From Spirosoma sp. KUDC1026 (GTDB lineage: Bacteria > Bacteroidota > Bacteroidia > Cytophagales > Spirosomataceae): a stretch of DNA of 64,000 nucleotides. The notes beneath the pieces are model-generated. The model made no database searches, had not been told where the DNA came from, and saw only the letters and a program-made list of their open reading frames with translations. Shown here in pieces: positions 23,928 through 33,900 of the stretch. Each line of letters begins with the position of its first letter. Position 1 is the stretch's first letter. The stretch spans positions 2,956,001-3,020,000 of the forward strand of contig NZ_CP056032.1 of the NCBI RefSeq assembly GCF_013375035.1, in the 5' to 3' direction. A program made the position numbers and the translations under genes.

Positions 23928-26900
23928 TTAACTGGCGTCCAGCGCCCGCTGAAGCGTACGAGCGAATTCCTTGTCGTTGGGCGGCAGCAGCATGTACTGG
24001 TGATCGCCCGGTACGTCGTGCACCCGCACACCTTTCAGAGCATATTTTTTCCAGCCTAGGTACTTGATGTCGTCCACAAAGTAGAGTCGATCTTTCGCTT
24101 TAAAGAGGTCGATGATGCCGTCGTATGGCTGCATAATGTAGTTCTGGTAAGCCGTTTCGTGCTTTTCCATGATGTGGTTCAACTGCTCGAAACCCGCTTC
24201 AGGCTGCGGTTCGTCGCGGAGACCGATGGCCTGCATAAACTGCTTCACCTGCCGCTCAACGAACTCCCGCTGGTATTGCAGCGTGTTGGCTGGCTGCTTG
24301 AGAAAAGACTTCCCGATCCAGATCATCTTGGGTACCTGCCGCGCGATTTTCCGACCCAGCCGGTACATCGGCGACCGGAACGTCAGCGACTCTTCGGCGT
24401 TCGTATCGAACATCGCCAGCATCTTTACTTCTTTCCCCATGGCCTTTAATTGCCGGGCCATTTCGAGCGCTACGTAGCCGCCAAACGAATACCCCGCAAT
24501 GGCGTAGGGGCCAGTTGGATTCTGATCAATCAGCTCCGCGTTGTAGGCAGCGGCAATGGCTTCCATGCTGTCCAGCGGCTCGGTTGTGCCGTCCAGCCCG
24601 CGAGCCTGCAGGCCATAGATTGGCTGATTGGGATCCATGTACGACGTAAGGCTGCTGAAATTGAGCAGGTTAAGGCCAATGCCGTGGATAATGTAAATAG
24701 GGGACTTGGTACCCTGTGGACGAATAGGAACCAGCGATTTCCAACGGTTGGCGGGCTTGTCATTCTCCAGCAGAGACGCCAGTTTTTCGATGGTTGGATA
24801 CGTCAGGAGCGTAGAGAGCGGGATCCGTTTGCCGGTTTCCTTTTCCAGCCGGGCCATCACCTGAACGGCAATCATGGAGTGGCCGCCCAGTTCAAAGAAA
24901 TCGTCCTGCACGCTGACTGTGTCCAGACCCAGAATATCAGTCCAGATAGCGGCAATTTGTTTCTCCAGCGTCGTAGTTGGCTGTTTGAGCCGCTTTTGCG
25001 TACCCCGCGCCGAAACGGGTTTGGGTAGTGCATTCCGGTCAATTTTGCCGTTGGGGGTGACCGGGAACTGATCCAGGCTGACGAAATCGGCCGGCACCAT
25101 GTAGGTCGGCAGGCTTTCAGTGAGTTTACTCCGCCATTTGCCGGTTTCGTTCAGGAATGCCGGTTCCGGCAGGGGAGAATTCGTGACAACGTAAGCCACC
25201 AGCCGCTGATCGCCGGGGCGGTCTTCGCGGGCAATCACCAGCACTTCCTTCACGCCCGGCTGCTTGAGCAATAGTTGCTCGATCTCGCCCGGCTCGATGC
25301 GGTACCCTCTGATTTTGACCTGGTGGTCGATACGGCCCAGGCAGTGAATTTCGCCCGTAGTGGTAAACTTGCCGAGGTCGCCGGTACGGTACATTCGCTC
25401 GCCGGGAACGCGGCTGAAGGGGTTCTGAACAAACTTGGTATCGTTCAGTTCCGGACGGTTCAGATAGCCGCGTTGGGCAACACCTTCGCCGGCCAGATAA
25501 ATCTCTCCGGCAATGCCTTCGGGTAGTAAGTTGAACTGCTCATCCAGGATATAGACCTGGGTGTTGTTGATGGGCCGCCCGATAGTAATCAGCTCGTCGG
25601 TTGCCAGAATCTGTTTCCCCGTCGAATAGATTGTGGTTTCGGTCGGGCCGTACATATTCCAGAGCGATGCACAACGAACAGTAAGCTTCTGCGCCAGATC
25701 GTTGGACAGGGGTTCGCCACAGCACAGAATTTTAAGCGATTCCTGGAGTTCGGGAACAATGGTATCGTCCCAGCCAGCCGCCAGAATCATCTTATAGGTA
25801 ACGGGCGTGGCCTGGATGACCGTGATCTGCTGGTCGACCAGCATCTGCAGCAGCGCCCTGCCATCTCGGGTGGTTTCGGCATCGGCTAGCACCAGCGTCG
25901 CACCGACCAACTGGGGCAGAAACAGTTCAAGCCCGGCAATGTCGAACGACACCGTCGTAACGCCCAGAAGCCGGTCGTCGGCGGTCATGCCCGGAAAATT
26001 GAGCATACTGAACAGCAGGTTGACAATATTCCGATGCTCAATCAGCACACCCTTTGGCCGGCCCGTTGATCCAGAAGTGTAGAGAATATACGCCAGATCA
26101 CTGCTCGACATCGATACGTCGGGGGCAGTGGTCGGGTTTGCGGAAGATTGATTAAGTAATGTTTCTATCGATACCGTCTGGGTCTGGGGTGTAAAACTGG
26201 ACTGTGACTGCTGGTACTTTCGGGAGGTAATGACTGTGCTGGCCGAAGAATCGCTGAGCATGAACGCAATGCGGTCCTGCGGATACTCGGGGTCAATCGG
26301 CAGGTAGGCGGCTCCGGATTTCAGAATCGCTAAAAGTGAAATTAACAGGTCGGGCGTCCGGTCCAGTACCACGCCCACAATATCACCGACGCGCACGCCC
26401 TGACTACGTAGCGTGTGCGCCAGCTGGTTGGCTGATTCGTTCAGCTCCCGGTACGTTACGTCCCGTTGTTTGGTAACCAGAGCAATTTTATCGGGAAACT
26501 CGTTGGCTGTCTTTTCGAGAATCACGTGCAACGGTTCCGTACGGGGGTAATCGGCATCCGTATTGTTCCAACGGGCCAGCTTCTGCAGCAGCTCCCGCTG
26601 ATCGGTGAGCGGAATCTGGTCGAGCTGAATAACCGGATTGGCGACAACCGCCCGGAGAATACGTTCGTATTCCTGCATCATCCGGTCGATGGTCGCGCCT
26701 TCGAACAACTGCGTATTGAACGACCATTCGAGCGTCAGGTCCGAGACCGACCCGCCGATGTTGAGGAAAATCTCGACGGTTTCGAACTGCCGCGGATTGC
26801 TGATCAGCCGGTAATCGAGTCCGTGAAAATGAACATCGTTGTCCAGGCCCATGTCCACGTTGAAAATAACGGGGACGAGCGGCACCCGCGACGGATCGCG

Positions 26901-27986
26901 GGTGATGTTCAGTTTCTGAAGCAGACTGCCGAACGTAAGCTGCTGGTGTTCGTAGGCGTTCAACAGCGCTTCCTTCCGACGAAGCAGAAACTGGGTAAAC
27001 GTATCGTGTGGCTTGGGAAAACTCCGGAGCGGCAGGAGATTGACGCAGTGGCCAACCAGACGGTCGTAGCCCGTTGCCGACTGTCCCGACGCGGGAAGCC
27101 CCAGCACAATGTCGGTTTGGCCGCTCAGCCGGTGCAGCAGTACCTCGACGGTGGCCATGAGCGTCGTAACGAAACTGCAACCCGCTTTAGCGCCTACTTT
27201 CCGGATGTCCTGGGCCAGCGCCTTATCCAGTTTGTAATCCTGACGGGTGCTTTTGTAGGTTCGGATAGCGGGCCGGGGCGAGTCGGTGGGCAGGCTTAGT
27301 GCCGGTACGTTATCCCGAAACCGATCCAGCCAGAATTGAACGTTCGTCCGATAGGCATTGCTGTCGGCGAAGGCTACCTGCTCCCGGGCGTACTGACTGA
27401 ACAGCGGAGCCTCGTGTAGGTTTGCCTGTTGCTGCTGAACATGGGCCGAGTATAGCGAACCCAGATCCTGCAGCACGATACCCAGCGACCAGCCATCGCA
27501 GATGATGTGATGAGCGGTCAGAATGAAATGGTAAGCCGTATCAGAAAGCTTGAGCAGAGCCGCCTTGATGAGCGGGCCGTTCAGCAGGTCAAAAGTGTAA
27601 ATGGCATCCTGCTGCGCGTACCGGGTAACGTACTGTTGCTGCGTATCCCCATCAATACCGGAATAATCCAGATACGTAAGTTCAACCGACAACTCCTCAA
27701 AAACGCAGATCTGCAGGCCATCGCCACTAAAAACCAGGCGGAGGGATTCATGACGGCGAACCAGGTCAGTGAACGCGCTGGCCATAGCCCGTTGATCGAC
27801 AGGGCCAGTAAAAGCCAGCGAAATAGATTCGTTATAGGCACGACTTGCATCTTCCCCACCCAGCTGACAGGAAGCCCATATCTCGCGCTGAGGCTCGGTG
27901 GTAGGAGCCAGCCGCTCTATGGGCGGACCACTGAATGGATCGAAATCGACTTCAATAAAGCGAATGTTGGTGTTGCTGTCCTGCAT
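23928..27986 (-). CDS. Nonribosomal peptide synthetase, C-A-PCP-TE (terminal module)
   Basis: 1352 residues. A condensation domain (about 20-455) carries the catalytic HHxxxDG at 159-165. An adenylation domain (about 485-1000) shows YTSGSTGRPKG near 630 and the YRTGDLG and GRIDHQVKIRGYRIE cores. The carrier domain has the phosphopantetheine serine in ELGGHS near residue 1038. A type I thioesterase (about 1085-1350) has the nucleophile in GYSFGG near 1165. By hand alignment the A-domain code is close to D-I-L-T-L-C-M-I-Y-K, sharing D-I-L and L/I/K positions with glycine-type codes; the substrate is uncertain. It accepts the beta-amino acyl chain from the upstream protein, adds one amino acid and releases the product. 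It starts 6 bp after the PKS/NRPS stop. Confidence 0.93.
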   Translation of the reverse strand: MQDSNTNIRFIEVDFDPFSGPPIERLAPTTEPQREIWASCQLGGEDASRAYNESISLAFTGPVDQRAMASAFTDLVRRHESLRLVFSGDGLQICVFEELSVELTYLDYSGIDGDTQQQYVTRYAQQDAIYTFDLLNGPLIKAALLKLSDTAYHFILTAHHIICDGWSLGIVLQDLGSLYSAHVQQQQANLHEAPLFSQYAREQVAFADSNAYRTNVQFWLDRFRDNVPALSLPTDSPRPAIRTYKSTRQDYKLDKALAQDIRKVGAKAGCSFVTTLMATVEVLLHRLSGQTDIVLGLPASGQSATGYDRLVGHCVNLLPLRSFPKPHDTFTQFLLRRKEALLNAYEHQQLTFGSLLQKLNITRDPSRVPLVPVIFNVDMGLDNDVHFHGLDYRLISNPRQFETVEIFLNIGGSVSDLTLEWSFNTQLFEGATIDRMMQEYERILRAVVANPVIQLDQIPLTDQRELLQKLARWNNTDADYPRTEPLHVILEKTANEFPDKIALVTKQRDVTYRELNESANQLAHTLRSQGVRVGDIVGVVLDRTPDLLISLLAILKSGAAYLPIDPEYPQDRIAFMLSDSSASTVITSRKYQQSQSSFTPQTQTVSIETLLNQSSANPTTAPDVSMSSSDLAYILYTSGSTGRPKGVLIEHRNIVNLLFSMLNFPGMTADDRLLGVTTVSFDIAGLELFLPQLVGATLVLADAETTRDGRALLQMLVDQQITVIQATPVTYKMILAAGWDDTIVPELQESLKILCCGEPLSNDLAQKLTVRCASLWNMYGPTETTIYSTGKQILATDELITIGRPINNTQVYILDEQFNLLPEGIAGEIYLAGEGVAQRGYLNRPELNDTKFVQNPFSRVPGERMYRTGDLGKFTTTGEIHCLGRIDHQVKIRGYRIEPGEIEQLLLKQPGVKEVLVIAREDRPGDQRLVAYVVTNSPLPEPAFLNETGKWRSKLTESLPTYMVPADFVSLDQFPVTPNGKIDRNALPKPVSARGTQKRLKQPTTTLEKQIAAIWTDILGLDTVSVQDDFFELGGHSMIAVQVMARLEKETGKRIPLSTLLTYPTIEKLASLLENDKPANRWKSLVPIRPQGTKSPIYIIHGIGLNLLNFSSLTSYMDPNQPIYGLQARGLDGTTEPLDSMEAIAAAYNAELIDQNPTGPYAIAGYSFGGYVALEMARQLKAMGKEVKMLAMFDTNAEESLTFRSPMYRLGRKIARQVPKMIWIGKSFLKQPANTLQYQREFVERQVKQFMQAIGLRDEPQPEAGFEQLNHIMEKHETAYQNYIMQPYDGIIDLFKAKDRLYFVDDIKYLGWKKYALKGVRVHDVPGDHQYMLLPPNDKEFARTLQRALDAS

Positions 27987-27992
27987 TCAAAC

Positions 27993-30900
27993 CTAATTTA
28001 GCTCAACTTTAAGGTATTTTCCGGCTTGATCCGGATTGGGGATAAACCAGGCCGGATTCCCGTTCTGATCGCGGCCCAGCCGGGCTCCGGGCGCGGGTGG
28101 TGTGGCAATGAACGTGTGCTCAACGGCAGGTTCGGTTCCCGTAAAAATTCCACCATCCATCAGTTCCTGCACACTTTGCTCGAAACAGCGAACAATCGTG
28201 TTCACTTCGTCATCCGTATGCGCTTCGGTCAGGAAGCAGGGGAAATTATCCCAGATGTGAATACCCTTCTCGCGCATGAGGGTAAACAGCAGTTCACCAC
28301 ACAGGATATCTTCCTTAAACTTAATCTTCCAGAGTGAGCCGAACTGAGCCACGTAGATTGGTAACTGGTGCCGGTTCAGTACACTGTTGAGCGCATCGGC
28401 CAGCCGTTTGGTTTTGCGCGTCAGCTCTTCCTGAAGCTGCGGACCTTTGCGTTTCATGTACTCCAGCGACGCTTTCGAAGCCGCCAGCGCCAGCGGATGC
28501 CGAACGAACGTACCGGCAAAATACGTAACGCCAACCTCGGGTACCGAGGCATCGCCGTACTGCCAGAAACCACCGTCCAGTGCATCCATAAAGTCCCGCT
28601 TCCCGGCAATGACACCAATGGAAATACCGGCACCAACTACTTTCCCGTACGTAGCCAGATCAGCTTTTATGCCAAACAGCGCCTGAGCACCGCCCGGATG
28701 CATACGAAAACCAGTAATTACTTCATCAAAAATCAGTGCCGTGCCTGATTTTGCGGTGATACTCCGTATTTTTTTTAGAAAATCAATCGGAACAAACTCG
28801 GGGCGTCGGCTCTGCACGGGTTCGACCAGGACGGCCGCCAGTTCATGCGCCCGATCGCGGATGACGGCCAGCGTTTCGTCGGTGCCATACTCGAGAATCA
28901 GCATGTTCTGCACGGCCTCCGGCATGATGCCGGGCGCGGCCGGGAACGACTTAAGTTTCTTGGTTCCCCGAACGATTACCTCGTCAACAATACCGTGGTA
29001 AGAACCCGAAAACGCTACGATCAGCGACCGCCCCGTAACGGTACGGGCAATCCGCATCGCCCCCAGCACCGCTTCGGAACCGGTGTTGCAGAGGGCAGCC
29101 CGGTCGTTGCCTGTCAGCTCGCAGATCAGGTCACTAACCTCGCCCGCCAGCGGGTGCTGGGGCCCGATCTCGTACCCATCCTCAATCTGATCGAGCAGGG
29201 CTTTCTTGATCATGTCGGGCTGGTAGCCAAACATGTTCGAACCAAAGCCGTTCAGGGCGTCGATGTATTCATTACCGTCGATATCCCATAAATGGCTGCC
29301 TTTGGAGCGGTTGACAACCAGCGGATAAACGATCTCTTTGGTCAGGGGCCGGAACCCGGAAACAACCCGTGGATCGGCCATCTGAGCACGGTGCTCCTGC
29401 GCGTAGACTTTGCTCTTGCCCGTTTTTTTTGTGTAACGGTCCGTAACTTGCTGCAGGAACGTCTGTTGCTGGCTGGTCAGCGTCGTACTCTGCCGCTCAA
29501 TACGTGCGGTGGCACCAAACGGTTTCTTCAGCTCAACCGCTTCCTCCGCGGTAATGTCAGGCGTAGACAGTTGTACTTGTTTTGGCGCCGGAGTAGGAGC
29601 TGGTACGGATGCTGATATAGCCGCAGGCGCCGAAGCCATTGGCGCTGCATAAGCTGGTGCTGCCGCTGGACTAGCTGCCTGTAACAAGGCGATCTGCCGG
29701 GCCAGTAACTGCATCTGTTGTGCGATCAGGTTCAGCGCTGAGTCACCATCGGCCGTGACCGGTGTCGCGGGCATCGAAATCGGAGGAGCTGCATAAACCG
29801 GTGCTGGCATTGGAGCGGCTGCCGGGGTAGGAGCTACCGGGGCCGCCATTGAATCCACCGCGGGCGGAGCTACTTCGGCCGGTAACTGCTGATCGAGGTA
29901 CTCGGCCAGCAGGGCCGGGCTGGTGAAATCGTTGGTTAGCTGGCGGAACGTAATGGGAACGTCAAATTCCTTTTTCAACGTCAAGGCGACCTGCGTCAGC
30001 AACAAAGAGTCCAGACCGATCTCCAGAAAACTCATGTCGGGCGTTACGTCGACCATATCCAGACCGGAAGCGGTTTCGATGAGGTCGTTGATCTGACCAA
30101 TCAGAATGGTTTTACGCATAGTTACTTGGGTTGGCTGTGTGGAAACGGCCAGGTTGGTTGTCAGTTCAGAGGAGGGGGCAATTGGGAGTGCGACGGTTGT
30201 TGCTGCCGGTTCGCGCGGGACCGGTTCAATACGTACTGGATCGATCCAGCAGCGTTTATAATCGAAGGCGTAGGTCGGCAAAAGAACCCGCTGCCGTTGC
30301 TGACCGCCGTAAAATGCCTGCCAGTCAGGATTTAACCCGTGAACATAGAGCTGGCCCAGGGTTGTCAGCAATGCCTGATTGCAGGCTGACCAGTCGAGCT
30401 GGTCAACCAGACCGGTGAAAATAGGAACGGCTTTTTTGCCCACCTGTTGCCGGGCGAGCGTTGCCAGCCCCCGGCCCGGACCCAGGTCGATCAACAGCGG
30501 ATTATCCAGCGCAAACAAGGTATCGAGGGCATCGGCAAAGCGTACGGTTTCGCGCAGGTGCCGACCCCAATACGCCGGGTCAACGGCATCAGCGTCCGTC
30601 ATCCAGGTGCCAGTCAGCGTCGACACAATTGGTTTCTGGGGGCGATTCAGTACGATGTCAGTCACAGCCTCCGTGAACGTACCGACAACCGGTTCCATCA
30701 TGGTGGAGTGGAAGGCGTGGCTGGTCAGCAGCAGTCGATTGGGAACCAGGCGCTCGTCGAGCAGCCGCGCAAAGTCGGCAATGTGCTCATCAGGACCGGC
30801 CACAACACATAAGTTACGGCTGTTGGCAGCCGCCATGGATAGCGTGTCGGGCATCATTGGCTGCACAAGTTCGGCAGGCTGACGTACCGAGAGCATACTT

Positions 30901-33900
30901 CCTCTGGGCAACTCGCTTACCAGTTTCCCGCGAATCGCGATGAGTTTCAGCGCATCGGCCAGCGAGAAAACCCCGGCCAGATGGGCGCCAACAAATTCAC
31001 CAACGCTATGGCCACAAAAGATGGAGGGTTCAATCCCCCAGCTCATCCACAAAGTGGCCAGCGCGTATTCCGTTACGAAGAGAGCGGGCTGGGTGTAGCG
31101 CGTATTTTTGAGCCGTTGTTCGGATTCGGAATTTGTCTTCTCAGAATACAGTACCTGCCGGATATCCAGATCGAGGTGGCCGGCTAGCAAAATGGCGCAG
31201 CGGTCAACGGCATCCCGGAACACGGCTTCATTTTCGTATAGAGCCCGGCCCATGTTCAGGTACTGAGCACCCTGACCCGGAAATAGAAACACCGTTTCGT
31301 CGGGTGTGGTCAGCTCAGCTGGGCTGGTACTGGCAGCAGCCGGAGCCGCGGCCAGTTGTTTGAGTAGCTCGTCGGTGGTGGCTGCTACAGCAAACCGTCG
31401 GTGCCGAAAGGGCGCCCGCGTGGTCTGCAGCGTAAACGCTACGTCTGCCAGGTTAACATCGTCGGTGCGTTTTAGAAAATTAACCAGTTTACCCGCGTAA
31501 GCATCCCGGCTCTTCGCTGTTTTCGCCGACCACGTAATTAATTGCACAGCCCGATCAGCAGCCGCTGGCTCCGAAGCCGGCTGGTTTGCTTCGACCGCGG
31601 GAATAAATTCTTCCAGAATGACGTGAACGTTCGTACCGCCTACCCCAAACGAACTTACCCCCGCCCGGCGTGGATACGGACGGTGTGGATTCGCCCGACG
31701 TGGGTTCACCGGATTGTCTGACGGCCAGTCGGCTAGTTTGGTATTGACGAAGAACGGGCTGTTCGCAAAATCAATGGCTGGATTCGGGGTCGAAAAGCCC
31801 AGCGAAGGCGGAATCTGGCGGTGGGAAAGGGCCAGCACAGTTTTGATCAGTCCGGCCACACCAGCCGCTGCCGTCAGGTGCCCCATGTTGCTTTTGATGG
31901 AGCCAATGGCGCAGAACTGTTTCTGTTCCTGTTCACCAAAGGCCATCGTCAGGCCGTCGATCTCAATGGGATCGCCCAGGGGCGTAGCAGTACCGTGGGC
32001 TTCAACGTAGCTGATGGTAGCTGGGTCAATAGCCGCGTCGGCAATCGCCATCGCAATCGAGCCTGCCTGACCTTCGGCGCTGGGAGCCGTAAAGCTGCCT
32101 TTTCCGCCACCGTCGTTGTTGACGCCAACGCCTTTGATCACAGCATAAATGGTATCGCCATCGCGACGGGCGGCTGCTGCATCTTTCAGCAGAACAACTC
32201 CGGCTCCATCGCTGAACGTAGTGCCCTGCGCCTGCGCATCGAACGAGCGGCAATGGCCGTCTTTGCTGAGCATAGCCCCCTCCTGATACAGGTGGCCGCT
32301 GTTGATGGGAGCCGTAATGCTGGCCCCGCCCGCCAGCGCCACATCACACTGACCGTTACGAAGGCTCTGTACTGCCTGCGTGACCGCCAGCAGCGACGTA
32401 GAACAGGCTGAATAGACGCTGACCGCCGGACCTTTTACGTTCAACTGGTAGGCCGTCCGGGAAGCTACATAGTCTTTTTCGTTGAGTGTCATCACCTGGA
32501 AGGCACCCACCTGATTGACTAGCTCTTTATTTGACTGAACGTTATTCAGGAAATAGGAATTGTTGCCGCTGCCCGCGAACACACCCACACGCCCGTCGTA
32601 ATGCGTGGGCAGGTAGCCCGTTTGCTCCAGGGTTTCCCAGGAAATTTCCAGAAAAACCCGCTGCTGCGGGTCCATCAGCTGCGCAATAGCGGGCGGAATG
32701 CCAAAGAATGCCGGATCGAACTGATCGGCGCCATCTAGCACACCCCGCGCCTTCACGTAGCGTGAATCAGTACGTAGGTCTTTGGGAATTGTTGAGTCAA
32801 GCTCGCTGTTGGTGAAGAACCGAACTGTTTCAATACCCTGGCTCAGGACGCGCCAGAGCTCGTCGATACTGCTGGCCCCCGGAAATCGACCCGACATACC
32901 GATGATGGCAATGTCTGACGACGTATCTGACTGTGATTTTAGCGGGCTCGTCTGAACTTTTTTTGCTGTTTCGCGTGTCGGCTGCAAATAGTTAGCCACG
33001 CCTGCTATAGTCGGAAACTGGTATAGCTTCGTAATCGGCAGTGTCAGCTTTTCCTGCTTGAGACCCGCTACGGTTTTCTGAGCGAGCAGTGAGTTGCCCC
33101 CCAGTTCGAAAAAGTTGTCGTCCAGTCCTACTGTGTCCAGTTCCAGCAACGATACCCATATACGTTCGATGGTTTTTTCCAGTTCAGTCCGCGGCTTCCG
33201 GTAAGGACCTGCCGATTCCGGACGTTTCCGTTCGGGCGCTGGCAGCCGTTTCTTATCGACCTTGCCACTACTCGTTTTTGGGAAATCGTTCAGCCAGACG
33301 TAGGCCGAAGGGAGCATATAATCCGGCAGCCGCTGGTCAATGGCGTTGCGGACCGCCAGTATATCCGACTGACCATCAGCTGAGATCAAATACGCGATCA
33401 GTTGCTGACCAGCCGGGCCACTCCGGGCCATAACTACTGCCTGCTTGATGCCCGGCGTCTGGTTCAGAACGACCTCAATCTCGCCCAGCTCAATCCGGTG
33501 GCCCCGAATTTTAACCTGATCATCCCGGCGGCCCTGGAAATCGATGCTGCCATCCGGCAACAGACGACCCAGATCACCCGTGCGGTAAATCCGAACGGGA
33601 TGCGGCTCGCCAGGCAACGAGACATACGTGAATTTTTCGGCAGTCAGGTCGGGCTGGTTTAGATAACCTTCGGCCAGACAAGCTCCGCTGAAGCACAACT
33701 CCCCAGCGTCACCCTCAGAAACGGGTTTTAACTGGTCGGTAAGAACGTGCACCCGGACATTGTCGATGGGTGAACCGATGGACGGCAGGGCAGGCCAGGT
33801 CGCCGGATCGCCATCCAGGCGCAACTGAGTGACAACGTGGCATTCGGTTGGGCCATATTGATTGAACAGAACGCAGCCCGGCATGCCGGTGAAGAACGTA

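Noticed and set aside
28026-33662. Many plus-strand open frames across the NRPS/PKS genes
   Set aside because: They are reverse-strand shadows of a GC-rich gene with unambiguous domains.
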